A DNA stretch of 64,000 bases from Spizellomyces punctatus DAOM BR117 (taxonomy: Eukaryota; Chytridiomycota; Chytridiomycetes; Spizellomycetales; Spizellomycetaceae). Positions within the stretch are counted from its first letter, which is position 1, and each line of letters opens with the position of its first letter. The notes beneath the pieces were generated by a model. It was not told where the DNA came from. It ran no database searches and worked only from the letters and a program-made list of their open reading frames with translations. This document shows, piece by piece, positions 36,888 through 49,199 of this stretch. The stretch lies in the NCBI RefSeq assembly GCF_000182565.1, contig NW_015971549.1, positions 248,001 through 312,000 on the forward strand, in the 5' to 3' direction. The position numbers and the translations under genes were made by a program.

Positions 36888-37527
36888 ATGCTGTTTAAGT
36901 CCATTCTCGCGGTCCTCGTTTCTCTGGCCACCTTGATCATTGGCCTTCCTACGCCGATCCTGCCTCCGAACCTAATGAGAGAAGGCCAACTCGGCTACTG
37001 CTCTGATGTACCAGCTGGTATTCTTTCTATCACCAACGTCAGCGTCACTCCGTATCCACTTCGCCCTGGGCAAAATGCGACATTGTCCGCGTCAGGAGCC
37101 TTATCCGAACCCATCAACCAAGGAGCGAAAGTGAGGGTAACTGTTGCGTTACCAGGAAATTTTACAGTATATGATCAGCAAGTGGATCTCTGTCAGGCCG
37201 TTCGCTTGGTATGAGCAAATTTACAATTATATCCGTCAATTGACGATCCTAATATCTATCTTGGTTCAAAGCTCAATCATTCGTGTCCCATCAACCCTGG
37301 TCCGCTGAACGTTACTGTCACGGAGACTATTCCCAGTCAGCTTCCAGCGGTATGTTTCCGTTGCTAGTGCATGCTTATTTCATCTCGATGCGTCATAGTT
37401 TAAAACATTGGTTATTGCCTATCATGATGTTTTACAGGTAAACTATACGGTTCGCGTGAATGCAACAAACGCTGATGGGAAGCCCATCATATGCTTCGAG
37501 GGTCCCATGCAAGTTAGCTCCTCCTGA
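36888..37527 (+). CDS. Secreted ML-domain (NPC2-like) lipid-binding protein
   Basis: Three exons (36888-37208, 37272-37349, 37438-37527) give 162 residues. A signal peptide (LFKSILAVLVSLATLIIG) is followed by a beta-rich domain with paired Cys. YCSDVPAG and LCQAVRL sit at the usual ML-domain positions, then NHSCPINPGPLNVTVTETIPS and ADGKPIICFEG. Fungal relatives are phosphatidylglycerol/phosphatidylinositol transfer proteins and NPC2-type sterol carriers, so it probably binds lipid in the secretory or vacuolar lumen. There are four or more N-glycosylation sequons. The exon joins are clean. Confidence 0.85.
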
Positions 37528-38380
37528 GTGGAAGTAAGCGACCCTTACGCTTGTGGATCCTGTCGCGGAAACAGAGCTTTGCATGGACATGCGATACTTT
37601 GGAAACATTTGCATGTCAACCAATTGAGAGAGCCAGATTGTTCTGTAGTTTGTGCATATATGTGCTTAGGTTGCATGTGTTGTCTGTAGGTTGGCTGTAT
37701 TTTGACTGTAACTAGCCAGCGGTATATTTGGAATTGTTTCTATTGCTTGAAGTCTTGAATCAAAGCACTATTGCAAGGTACTGTGGTCTCAACCTCATGT
37801 TACGTAATCATTGAGAAAGCAAACTCCGATGCCATACATGAGGACCACGAATATTCTTGGTATGCATGCAACACGGGCATCAGATACCAGTATGTAGGGA
37901 GCATATGGAAAGCATACGCTAACGACAAGAGCGCATTCCCAGAGGCGCTCAATGCACAAGATGACATCAGAATTGCCACGTCTTCTCGATCATGGCAGTC
38001 GATTTTGGGATCCATTATGCCCGGCTCGGGGCTAGGGATCTTGGAAATGCGACTTCTTTCACATGTAGGATTTCCATACCAGTGTCTCTTCATCGATGAG
38101 CTTGCAGCACCTTACGAACGTGCCCAATACTTGCTTGGCGTACGCCATTATGACGATTGCATCATTGGCCCTATTGTTTGGCATGAATGTTCGGTTTTCC
38201 TAGCATTTCAGATGTGATGACGTCGTTTGTAGAAAAATATCCTGTCTGCTGGAGTCGACTGGGCGGATACATAAAGGCGGAAAGGTCTCTTCGTCCTGTT
38301 CCATTCAAGCTCTGCAGCGACTCAACAGCGACGCATTTGAAAGCCAGATTCCTTTTGCCCTCCTCACATTAGTAACAATC
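37528..38380. other. Spacer with a 148-residue reading frame of unknown status
   Basis: A reading frame at 37771-38217 (+) has no recognisable motif or signal peptide, and no supporting splice or family evidence. It may be chance or an orphan gene. The nearer part holds the promoter of the next secreted-protein gene. Confidence 0.35.
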
Positions 38381-39190
38381 ATGAAGACTAGCCTCCTCTT
38401 TTTGGCTTTTGCAGTCCTCTTTGTCTCGTCGAATGCCGCTCCGGCGGTTGTTCGCCGTCAAGCAAATGCCAGCGTCGTTGCCACCCAACAGATTGAACAA
38501 CCAGTGACCAGTCAAGTGGTTGTGTTAGTATCGAACATTCACCATTACGGTTTACTCTAGGTTGCTGACTCACAAGTGCTTTCTGCCTTTTAGTCAAACT
38601 GTAGTGCCACAAGTCCAATCCGTAGTTATCACCAAAGAAGTCCTAACACCAACTGCGATCACCAGGACAGTCGCTACACCAACCTCGACCATCACTTACT
38701 TCACCGCTACTGTGACTGTGACACGTCCTGGTCCTAGATTCCAAACATCTACAATGCTCGAGACTGTCGTCTGGGGATCTCAGACTCAATTGAAGCCAAC
38801 TGTCATTCCCACCGTTGTCACTCAGGTATGCATCCAATGTCTCTGATGCTCTTTAGCAATCGGACCCTGAACTCATCAACATTTTTACAGTATATTACCA
38901 CTCAAGTTCCCGTGGTTGTTCAGACTACCCAAACTCTTGCCTATCCCAGCATGTACCCTGTAACGCCCAACTTGGTCTTTGCTAGTGACGAAGTGGTGAG
39001 TGCTTTGCACGGATCTTTGTATCTAGCATGCAAGGAATGGAGTCTAATACTCGATTTTTTTCATTAGCGCTCTACCTTTGTCGCTGCCACCGCTCAGGTA
39101 CCAGAAGTTGTTGAAACCCAAGTACCTGTGCAGGTCGTTACAGTTGCACCTGCGAACAACTCCCCCGCTGCTCCTACGCCAACTGCATAG
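38381..39190 (+). CDS. Secreted Val/Thr-rich protein with Kex2-like site
   Basis: Four exons start at 38381 with a clear signal peptide (MKTSLLFLAFAVLFVSSNAA). A dibasic RR just after it is a likely Kex2 processing site. The mature part is low-complexity Val/Thr/Gln/Pro-rich, with alternating Val-Thr stretches such as TRTVATPTSTITYFTATVTVTRP and VPVVVQTTQTLAYP. It ends in a Pro/Ala-rich tail at 39190. Such composition favours extended O-glycosylated cell-wall or surface proteins. No GPI signal is seen. The function is unknown. The first intron joins GT|T to keep frame. Confidence 0.7.
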
Positions 39191-39719
39191 GGCCCTCCGC
39201 TACGGATGGCGTTTTAAATGCATCGATGAACGAGTCCTGTGTTGCAGGAATATTTCATCTCTTTTTGACTTTTTTTTTGTACAAGTCTCTCTTTGTAAAC
39301 TGCCGTCTTGAACGTCCACTTTGGCCTTCATGTAAACCACTGTTGAAATACACAAAAGTCTATTCATCGCTATCATGATCATTTGCAAATCCATCTCTCA
39401 AGCACAGGCACAACCACTATCGTGTGCGATCTTTTATCCCATCTTGCATTTACTTTTTCATACTGATCAGGCACCATTTAACACTCTGGATCTGTCACAT
39501 GGTGGTAAAGAGTGGGGTAACGTGATACTTGCACACGTGGATAGCCGGGCAAATCTTGGCTTCCGGCGGCCTTTCCGATGTCCTTTCCCTTAAAGTTGGC
39601 TTGGTCATTGCAACCCATCTGACACTTGCATCCCACCTTGAAACCAACGATTTAGAATCCCCTGGCACTTGAAAACCCAGTCAGGTCCGCATAAAGTCGT
39701 TACTCGTCAACAAGCAAGC
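39191..39719. other. Intergenic
   Basis: I see no gene. It contains the upstream region of the acyl-CoA synthetase gene. Confidence 0.5.
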
Positions 39720-42700
39720 ATGATCTCGCGTTTGGAAAAGAAATGGAACCTCTTTAATGACTTGAATTTGGTCTCCGGCATGCTGCCGGAAGTCGCAAAG
39801 TATGGCCAAACGGTTGCCGACGAGATCTATAGCGATTTGTTTTTTTCTTATTATGCTGCACCTTGATAGAGTCGTATATTGGTCAAAAACCAAAACTGGG
39901 AACATTGTGGACATCTTTGTAAAACACTCTGCTCGGTAAGCAAGGAACCTCCGCTTTCGAATAAACAATAAAGTGTGTGCAGAAACTAGAAGAGTCTCAA
40001 TATCATGGGGAAGGGGTTTGGGCTATCCGCATGATTGAACGCTTGTGTCACACGCGTTTTCGATCATATCGGTTCAATGTCGGCGTGGACTCACATATGT
40101 TTTCCGGCTACAGCTGGCCAAACAAGGAGTGCATTATTATGGGCGATGAAAGTCTCACATTTAAACAGGTTGATGAAGGTAAGTACTGTATATATTTATT
40201 CCCGTAGTGGAAACTTGAGTACTCAATACGTACTCAATACCACCAGTGTCCAACCGCATGGTAGGTTCGACCGAAAGCATGTATTTCATATCATTCAACC
40301 AGCTAAACAGAAATAATGCTTGCATGAATAGGCGCATTGGCTTCTTGAGCAAGGAGTTAAGCCAAAAGGTGTGCATAGAGTACTTTGTATTGGATCTTTC
40401 GGTTCCCTTAACAACTTCAAATCTTAGATGTTGTGGCAATGGTGCTGGAAAACTCGCCAGGTACGCACGATTATACAGCCAAGTACTACACCGCAAATCA
40501 TTCGACAATATTAATGGAAATTTTCAAGAATTCATATATACATGGCTGGCGATTAACAAGTTAGGCGCCGTTGCTGCATTTATCAACACCAATCTGCAAA
40601 GTAAGAGGCGTGTGATCCGTTGGATAACGAGTGGAATGTTTTCTCAACCATTAGTCTTCCATCAGACCAAGCTCTTGCTCACTGCCTAAGGATTTGTAAC
40701 TGCGTTATGGTCATTTATCACTCGTCTCTTGCCTCCGCGGTGACAAAGGTTGCCCCCGATGTGGTCAACAATGGAGTTCAGCCACGTCTGTTCAGCTTTG
40801 CGGATGGAACTGGGCCTTCCGATGTCAACCGTGAGATCCTGAAATCATACAGTCCGCAACCAACGCCTCCAGAGCTAAAAGCTCAAGTCTGCATCGATGA
40901 TCCAGCTGTGCTGATATACACAAGGTTGACCCGTGCTCAAAGTCTTGGAGTAAATGTACACGCATTAATGCAATGGTCTCATGCAGCGGTACTACAGGAA
41001 TGCCAAAAGCAGCAGTTGTGTCGCACGGCCGTCACTATCGTACGTTGCAGAGGGCTCGTGCGGTTACCTTTTGAACGGCATTTACTGATACGAGCGATTT
41101 CAGTGGGAGGAAGCGTATTCGCTACTGCATACCATGTGAAGAATACGGATCGAATTTATTGCTGTCTTCCGCTTTACCATAGTTCGGCGGGTAAGAAGCA
41201 CCTGCTGTTTGTCTCATTACCACTGGTTAAAATAGACCCTTTTATCAAGCTGTTATCGTGATGGGAATGTCGTTTCGCACCGGAGCGACCGTCATTCTCG
41301 CCAAAAAGTTCTCTGCAAGTACCTTTTGGGATGATTGCAGGCGTCATAATGCCACGGCTTTCCAATACATCGGTGAGCTGTGCCGGTATCTCTTGAACCA
41401 GCCGCCAAAGGACAACGATAAAAAACACAACGTGCGATTGGCAATTGGAAATGGACTGCGTCCTGACATATGGATGGCGTTTCGGGAGCGGTTCGGCATC
41501 AAGGAAATTGGAGAATTTTATGCCAGCACAGAAGGTGCGTAGTAGCCGACATTGTTGACTTACTGCTTGACGTGTGACCGTCTTTTTGCTCGTCTTAGGG
41601 AACACGACCCTATTCAATTGGAATCATGGTCCTGACGGTGCTGGAGCTGTAGGTCATGCCGGTCCCTTGATGCGACTTCTGATGACCCTGCGGTTGGTGA
41701 AACTCGACATTGAAACCGAAGAGCCTCTTCGCACCCCTGATGGGTTCTGCGTCAAGGTACGGCCCTTGAATACGACGATGGAAATTTGCTAGCCAGGCTA
41801 ATTAGCGCAACGTTTGTTGAAGGCTGGCTTTGACGAACCAGGAGAGCTTATTGGAGAGATCATTCCTGGCGACCCTAGACGAGATTTCAAAGGATATCAT
41901 GGTGACAAGAAGGCAACCGAAAAGAAGGTGATGCGCAACGTCTTCAAGCAAGGAGACATGTGGTTTCGTACTGGGGATGTGCTGCGAATGGACGAGAATG
42001 GGTATGCTTTCGCGTCTTGCATCCGGTTTCATTACTGCATGTCTGATTTCTCATCTGTGTCGCTGATACCTCACTCAGTTATTACTACTTTATGGACCGT
42101 AAGTGTTTGTGCAGTCGTCGTGAAAGTCGCATCGCAATAGTATAATAAATCAAATCTGTGTATGTTATTACAGGTCTGGGAGACACATTCAGTAAGATGG
42201 AGGCTAAGCATATTGATTCTATTGCAGTGGACTAACTCTATGAACCCAATAGGATGGAAAGGAGAAAATGTGTCTACAACCGAAGTTCAAGAGGCAATAC
42301 TGACGTATCCAGGTGTAAAGGAAGCTAATGTTTACGGGGTACCAATTCCCGGTAGGTGCTTTTTCGTTACAAGACGTTCATGTGTGGGCAATGCAGCTGA
42401 GCCGCCACCATGGCTTATTTAGGACAAGATGGTAAGGCTGGAATGGGGTCTCTTGTCGTGGACGACTCGTTCGACATCAAAGGCCTCGCTGCATATCTCG
42501 GGAAAACTCTGCCAAAATATGCTATACCGATCTTTTTGAGAATTCAAGAGAGGTGAGATTGCATGATCAGTTACTGATCTTCACCACCATTGATGTCTTT
42601 CTACCGGAATTTAGCATTACCGTCACCGCAACTTTCAAGCACCTGAAGACCACTCTCCGCCAGGAAGGCTACAATCCCAATGTGGTCAAAGAGCCCTTAT

Positions 42701-42813
42701 TTTACCAGCCTCAAGCTCTTAACTTACCAGTGGCGGACTCGAACGGCTATGCTCCGTTTGGCAAGAGTGAATTTGAGAAACTCATTGCTGGTTCGACTAA
42801 GGCAAAGTTGTGA
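39720..42813 (+). CDS. Very-long-chain fatty acid CoA synthetase / fatty acid transporter, Fat1-like
   Basis: This gene has more than a dozen short introns. It begins at 39720 with a weakly defined N-terminus. After [15 protein letters not shown] it continues [21 protein letters not shown], then [12 protein letters not shown] and [35 protein letters not shown], all joined across introns. The AMP-binding core [19 protein letters not shown] is split by an intron. Downstream are EFYASTEG, the FATP motif [29 protein letters not shown] and [14 protein letters not shown], ending at 42813. The enzyme activates very-long-chain fatty acids to CoA thioesters and, in yeast Fat1, also aids their uptake, at the ER, peroxisome or plasma membrane. 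An N-terminal membrane anchor typical of the family is not obvious, so the first exon may be wrong. Confidence 0.83.
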
Positions 42814-43214
42814 GTCCGTTAAAGGGGCTCTATATAGGGGCTATAGTGTATATACCTCTTTTTCATACACACGTATGCCGAAAGCACATTAATATAGATT
42901 TATGAAAGACTCTGAATAATAATCCTGGGCAAGTCACTGGCAACAACATTTATTGACCCATTTACAAACACAAAAACACCGTCGATTAAATTAGGATGCA
43001 TTATAAATAATTAAGGGATGTTTCCCGGCTCGTATCTATACTTCAGTTCCAGTCGCAACTTCATGTGCATACCGTAGTTTTCCTAGTCGGTTCGCCAGAA
43101 GTGCGACTTCTATATATAAATGCGCGAGAGAGAGCTGCTTGTATGTACAAAATCGCAGGCAAGTTGAAGAACGTTCTTTATCTTTTCAATCACGCTTAAT
43201 TTAGATCCTTTGGT
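42814..43214. other. Intergenic between convergent genes
   Basis: A short AT-rich spacer between the ends of two convergent genes. It holds their likely 3' untranslated regions. Confidence 0.5.
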
Positions 43215-44639
43215 TCACGCTTGTGTTTCAGTCACTTCCTCACGTTCGCTGTCCTTTGGTGCATAGACTTTATTGTAGTCCATCATCATGAGGGGCATAT
43301 TAAAGTCTGATTCCGCAGCAGGAGCAGACTCATCCGTAAATAGCGGACGGTTGCCTTCAAATGCGAGAGCGATACCAGCCATGCCACCAGCCATGGGTGG
43401 AGGACTAACGGTCGCAGCGTTGAGGAGGGTACGAAGGACGTGTGCGACATTGGAGGAACGTGATTTTTCGGCTGTTGCATCGGTTTCTTGGTCTTTGCTG
43501 AGTTTCTCAGAGTCAGAAGACGTGTGCTCTTCCTCCATCTGATCCGCATCAGCATTTTCGGCCTTGTTGCGCTTTTGTGATTTCTCAGCATCGACAATGA
43601 GATCATCAAAATCGACTGTGTCCGTGAGAGATCGTTTCCTTCCCGCGGAGAGGCTCATGACGAGGTCTCTAAACTTTTGATTTTCCTTACTACTCGCTTC
43701 AAGCTCTCTCACTAATGTATTAGCAACCGTAACAGCTTCATCCCGCTCCCTCCACCATAGCTCTCTCTCTCGCATCCAGCTCTCCCGATCTGCTGCAAGC
43801 CGTTCGGCAATGCATTGTATTTCAGCTAGCCGACTTTCAGCGTCCGCAAGACGGACTTCGAGAGCGTCGGCTTGAGCGGCTTTGACTTCCAGATCTTTAA
43901 CGTAGCGCTGGCGTCGTTCGCGGAACGCGCGTTGAGCGGTCCGGTTTTGTTCCGCTCTTCGCGCTGTTGTTTTGCGCTCGCCTGCAGATGAGCTTGGTGA
44001 GCGGCGGGATTTGGTTGATGAGTTTTTCCTTGCGCGGGTAAGTTCTGTGAGTGCATCTGGGGAGGACTGATCGTCAGCGGACGAACCGGCGTAAGAAGCA
44101 GCTGCGGCAGCTGCAACAGAAGTGCCAGCAAGCTTTGCTGCGGCGCGCATCATGCGCGTTTTGACGCTTTGAGCAGTGTTACTGCCTGCTGACTGGTGGT
44201 CGGAAAGACCCAATCCGCTAGGGAATGCATTTGAAAGATAGCCTTTTGATCGAACGGGGCTTTGGTGACCAGATGTAGCGTTACTGTGTTCAGAACTTGG
44301 GGACCCAGAATCCATGGATATAGGACTGAGACGCATTTGCATCCCGTCGTCGTGATGGTCAATCTCGTCAGCAGTAAAAGCTGGATGCATCAAAGGCGCA
44401 TGGTGAAGAGCATTACGGGTATATAGATGTTGATGGTATAGTTCAAACACGTTCATGGGATGGGATGCGTGATGGTGGATGTGGTGATGCGCATTGCCTG
44501 CAAGATCAGGTTCCGCTGCTGGCGCTCCTGCTGGTGGATACAGGCAAAAAGGGTTCCGAGGCATGTGGCGATCTCCGGGAACGGATGAAGGTGGGTGTTG
44601 GTCATGGTCATTGGGGAATCCTAGGTCCGGGGCTGCCAT
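43215..44639 (-). CDS. bZIP transcription factor, Yap/Pap1-like
   Basis: A single exon of 474 residues. The N-terminal 180 residues are His/Pro/Ser-rich. The basic region RRAEQNRTAQRAFRERRQRYVKDLE near residue 225 has the NxxAQxxFR signature of the fungal Yap/Pap1 family. It is followed by heptads reading out a long leucine-zipper-like coil to about residue 320. A Ser/Asp/Glu-rich acidic segment and a hydrophobic Pro-Met patch form the C-terminus. Yap/Pap1 factors drive oxidative-stress and detoxification genes, often through C-terminal Cys residues; no such Cys-rich domain is visible here, so redox control is unproven. DNA binding is well supported by the basic region. Confidence 0.85.
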   Translation of the reverse strand: MAAPDLGFPNDHDQHPPSSVPGDRHMPRNPFCLYPPAGAPAAEPDLAGNAHHHIHHHASHPMNVFELYHQHLYTRNALHHAPLMHPAFTADEIDHHDDGMQMRLSPISMDSGSPSSEHSNATSGHQSPVRSKGYLSNAFPSGLGLSDHQSAGSNTAQSVKTRMMRAAAKLAGTSVAAAAAASYAGSSADDQSSPDALTELTRARKNSSTKSRRSPSSSAGERKTTARRAEQNRTAQRAFRERRQRYVKDLEVKAAQADALEVRLADAESRLAEIQCIAERLAADRESWMRERELWWRERDEAVTVANTLVRELEASSKENQKFRDLVMSLSAGRKRSLTDTVDFDDLIVDAEKSQKRNKAENADADQMEEEHTSSDSEKLSKDQETDATAEKSRSSNVAHVLRTLLNAATVSPPPMAGGMAGIALAFEGNRPLFTDESAPAAESDFNMPLMMMDYNKVYAPKDSEREEVTETQA

Positions 44640-45839
44640 GGCTGTGGGTAAAGCTAGACTGCTGTATTATTGGGAAAAGAAACAGAAATTAAATCACGTA
44701 TAAGCCAAAAGCCTCTTGACAAGACGCTTGATGCTAGAGCATAAGTATATTTAAAATGGCACACGAACCTTTAATGTTCACTCGAATGGAATGCTGTCTG
44801 TGAACCAGCAGTTTATGTCTCAAACGTAACTGTAGAGCGACAAGAGACTTTATGCGCGGTCGTTGTGGGGACTCGAGAGACAGACGCGCTATTTGAGCTT
44901 CGCGTGCTATGCATCAGAATACCAATAGAGCCTCTATTCAGAACAATGCATGTACCGAAGGCCCCTCAGACACAGTTTCCGTATGCTTCTACCGCTTCTC
45001 GCTATGACGATACTGAACGAGGGGCGACCTTAGTGGGAGCTGAGCGACTAAACATGGAATGGTAGGAATCTCATCATAAACTGACCATGGGTAAGGGTCG
45101 GTAGTTGAGTGATATGGGTCCCATGACCTCTGAAGAATGGGTGGTTAAGTGTTTATGGTGCTTCCATATGGGCGGGGTATTCTTTCAGTTCTAATTAATT
45201 CTTTGAAAAGTGCGCGCGCTTGTTTTTATCATTCAAACTCCGCTATTGACGCGACTTCGAACGAAAGCACATCTTGGACGGAGGCGTCACGAGATGCTTT
45301 AACAAACGGTGCAAATACCTACTTGGACTAAAAGTTTGGGCAGCAGCAAATGTGTCTATACCACCGCTCACCTGCCGAGGAGGTAAACATTACCCCGTCT
45401 GTCCATCGCCTTGAGACCCTCAGCGCAGCAAAGACCAACAAAGCCGCGCGGAGCGCCGGAGTTTGATAAGCAAGTGTTACATGGTCCAAATATAGTTTAA
45501 TGAGAGAGTCACATGATGTACTCTCCAGCGCCCGAGCTTTGGACCTTTGGAAAGCCAAACAAGGTGGCTGTCGATCCCAAGAAAAATCAAACAGACTCCA
45601 TCAACAAAAGCACCCTCGCTTGGAGAAATGTGAAAGGTTAGTGACGGAATTTGATATGGCTGCCATTGTCGGGTTGTAACGAGCATCTCATCTCATCTTT
45701 GCCCCCCTCCACGCGAAGGAGGATAGTGGAGTCTTCACACCTCCACAATTTATGCGTCTGGGATTGTAATCATACTTTATACGGTACCGAAATTTAGTAC
45801 TGGCTTATTGTGGCTACCAACTTGTGGAAACTGCAGTAA
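44640..45839. other. Divergent upstream region of bZIP and kinase genes
   Basis: This spacer between the bZIP (-) and kinase (+) starts has no convincing gene. Several short reading frames have no domain. Confidence 0.5.
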
Positions 45840-48562
45840 ATGCGGGTTCCGATGCTTGACCAAATGTCTCTTCCCAAGAACGCACCACCTCAGACCACAT
45901 CTCAATTTGCGACGAGGACCCAGCTAAAGGCATATCGTGACTTTACAGACCTCATCAAAAAGGAGCCAGGCCTGTTTGATACCTGGCCAGAGTTTGATGG
46001 TAACAGCTAATATCACCGAGTCTCTTTGCACGTCTTACTGATAGAGGAAGTAATTAGATGCAGAAGTGCGAAAATCTGTGACACGGGCTGACGCAACTGC
46101 AAGCGAAAGCAATTTTAGAAATGGGGGGAAAGGGCCCAATCATCCGCCCAACATGGTCCACCCCGCTCCTTTGACGTACAAGCGCGTCCAGGACCGCAAA
46201 ACGAGGCAGGGACGATTACTCTTGGTATCCTTATTGGAGAATTTCTGCACTCTGTACGATGAATCCCCGGAACGAAACAGAAGACTATTTTATGTTATAT
46301 GCAAGCAGCTTCATAGTATGGGGGTAATTGACTCGGAGGACTTTCTAGAGGAACTACATGCTGTTCGAGGAAGTTACAAACGTGCATTTCGAGACTTGGT
46401 CGTACGAGCAATGGAGGCAATTCGGGAACAAGACGATCATCGGGTCTTGGATTTCACTCCTCCGTCGCCTGAACCGGACGTGCTGCGATCGTCCGTTGTT
46501 GAGCACAGATCATCTCTGTATCGCCCAGGAAGTTCGGAGGCCCTTTCACGCAGTACCAGTTTCATTTCTTCCCGGTTGGCAAGAACAGGAGAAACATTCG
46601 CATCTGTTTGGGACATGCGCTCATCCCGTTATAGCGAAGATTTCAATGAATTGCATGTCCTTGGAAAAGGGGCTTTTGGCCAGGTGTGGAAGGTCAGAAA
46701 CCGGTTGGACAATGTTGAATACGCCGTGAAGAAGATTCCATTGAAGATGGGGATGGGAAACTTAGAGCGAATATTACGAGAAGTAAAATTTCACGCCCGG
46801 CTATCGCATACGAACGTTGTTAGATACTTTTCTGCGTGGGTAGAGGACATTCCTGTTGCTAGAAGTGCCAACCGAGGGAATCCCCCGTCCATCATTAAGG
46901 ATGACGAAGGTGATTACATTCATACTACAACGGAAACGGCGCCCAATTGTCACCAGAAAAGCACCCATAGTCCAAGATGGGAGCAAGGGCGAATTACCGA
47001 AGTGGCTACTGATATGGAAGATGCAGCTATTGAGCAAGAATATGACGATAGCATGGAGGACAGTGTGGGTCTTGTATTTGCAGAGGACGATACGGCCGAA
47101 AAAAGTCCTACGCGCCATGACGAGCAGATAGTCCCGCGGTACTCTCAACGTCAACGTCCCAGGCGCTCGTTACCGTCGCCCGAACCGGATCCGTCGGACG
47201 AAGAAAGCACCCCGAAGGGTTTCTTTCAAACCAATAGCGCCTTTTACGCTAATATCAACGAACCAGAATCGTCAGATGATGATGAGGGCGCAGACAGTTC
47301 TCTGTACATGCGAGACTCTCAAGTCGCTGCCTCTACAAACGCCCGCCCCCAGCCTGTGGCTCATCCTACTTTGCCATCCCAAGCTAGTCTTCCCGATGAC
47401 GTGGAATTGACCCTGTTTATCCAAATGGAGCTGTGTGGACAGACGTTAAGAGACTATCTCAGAGAACGTAATAGACGCGTGTCTGAGGGCAGTACTGGGG
47501 TGAGTGTATATGAATGCCGCAGGATATTTCGAGATTTAGTGGAGGGTTTAGTATATTTGCATGGATTTGGCATCATTCATCGTGATGTCAAGCCAAAGAA
47601 TGTCTATTGGAAACCCGACGACGATGCGTCAGGTAAAGGAAGTTGGAAAATTGGAGATTTTGGACTGGTAACTGCCACAGATCTAGAATGTGGGGATTTT
47701 GTTGAAGTTAATGCGCATGAATGCGAGGATGGTGCGGTTGACGGACCGGAGTACGAAAAGGGGCCAGACGCAACACCCGTACATCCAGAGTCTGGTACTC
47801 GTAATTTCGGCCGATTAGGAAACCGGAAACCTCGTCGTCAATCCGAATCTCAGTCTCAATCTCAGTCTGATCGAACTGCTGGCGTCGGAACTGTTACGGT
47901 AAATGAGCTTTCTAGCCTGATTACATTCCAGCTTTTTGCCCTTTTTCCTTCTGACCAAGTCTTCTACTATTTCAAAGTATGCATCTCCAGAACAACTCCG
48001 TCCATCTCTATCTACTCCATACACCCCTGCTTCAGATATTTATTCGCTGGGGATAATTCTCTTTGAGCTCCTCCACCCTTTCGCCACTAATATGGAACGT
48101 GCCCGAAGCTTACAAGCGCTTCGCGAGGGGGCGATGCCTGAGAAGTTTATCGAAGAATATCCTGAAGAAGCGGGATGGATCTTTTGCATGATGCGAATGG
48201 ACCCTACATCGAGGCCTGGAGCTGGTGAGATTTTAGAATGGCTTGATGAGGAAGCGTATCTTGGACGACGGCGGTCGCGTGCTACTTATAGATCTCAGAG
48301 TCAATTAAGCTTACTCGGAAGCGGGCTGGTGTCAGTGGATGGGGGAGTAGACTGCGACTCAGACACGAGCAGAAGCTCTCCCCAAAGCAGCCCTCCAAAT
48401 TCTCTGGGTGCCGAAGTACCCGTAACACCTAATGTGTCACCCTCGAAACCTTCAGTTCTTTCAGAAGCAATGTCAGACAATCTTGTATCTCAAAATGAAA
48501 TACTGAAGGCTCGAGTCGAAGAACTTGAGCGACGATTAAGGGACATGGGTGTCGCGTTTTAG
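45840..48562 (+). CDS. eIF2alpha kinase of the HRI type
   Basis: Three exons (45840-45999, 46058-47898, 47978-48562) give 861 residues. The N-terminal region has LLVSLLENFCTLYDESPERNRRLF, closely like the HRI regulatory domain. The kinase domain starts LGKGAFGQVWKV (Gly loop) and YAVKKI (catalytic Lys). A long acidic insert follows between the lobes, as in other eIF2alpha kinases. Then come IIHRDVKPKNVYW (catalytic loop), IGDFGL, and YASPEQL immediately after an intron, with the activation loop upstream of it. The C-terminus ends in a coiled coil (LKARVEELERRLRDMG). It would phosphorylate eIF2alpha on the conserved Ser and lower translation under stress such as haem shortage. All key catalytic residues are present. 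The insert of about 150 residues is rich in Asp/Glu/Ser. Confidence 0.86.
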
Positions 48563-49199
48563 AGAGAGACTTTCTCTGACGCAGGGACTAGCGGATGTAA
48601 TGAAAATGTATGCTAAAATGTACTTCTTTTGCAAATGTATATAAGAATTGACGATATTGAGAAAATCTATGCTCCATCCACGATTTGCTTAACTGGGGTC
48701 GGAGTTTTTGTCCCGACGCTTTCATTGCCCCCAACGTTTGTGGCTGAGAAAGAACACGGTGGTACGAGTGGTCTGGCATGTTCTGGCTTCAGCGTCTGGG
48801 AGGCACATGGATGAGGATGGGGAGACACATGGGACCTTCGACATCCATTCAGACACTTGTTTGCATGAACGAGGATAAATTACGAGGGTCGATCCCATCT
48901 CTCCTTCGGGTCTGGGAGAGCATACGATTCCCATGTTGAAAAGCATTGTTCTAATTGAGCAGCAAACGGTGGCGGGGTGCTTTGAGAGTATATCTTTAGA
49001 ATGAGGGACATTCAACTAGTCCCGACCAGCGTCGATATCTCCCCGCATCTGTGTCCATTTCTTATAAAAGGGACAAATCCTCCCCGGATTTCTCTCCTTA
49101 CCAATACCGCCTCAAAGCCTGCGCGCTTTACCAAAACTTGATATATCCTCATTTATTACATATCCGTGACCGATACCACGAGAAATCAAGCTGGTAGCA
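48563..49199. promoter_or_regulatory. Promoter of the first cyclase gene
   Basis: A TATA box (TATAAAAG) lies at 49063-49070, about 130 bases before the start codon at 49200. A C-rich block, AAATCCTCCCCGGATTTC, follows at 49075-49092. It closely resembles a block downstream of the TATA box of the third cyclase gene. No other gene is visible in this spacer. Confidence 0.55.

Noticed and set aside
37771-38217. Plus-strand reading frame of 148 residues as a gene
   Set aside because: No signal peptide, motif, or splice context; kept only as a note in the spacer.
39977-40106. Segment beginning [11 protein letters not shown] as an exon of the acyl-CoA synthetase
   Set aside because: Splicing from the donor after HSAR (39936) to the acceptor before [10 protein letters not shown] (about 40110) keeps frame and matches the family, so the segment is intronic.
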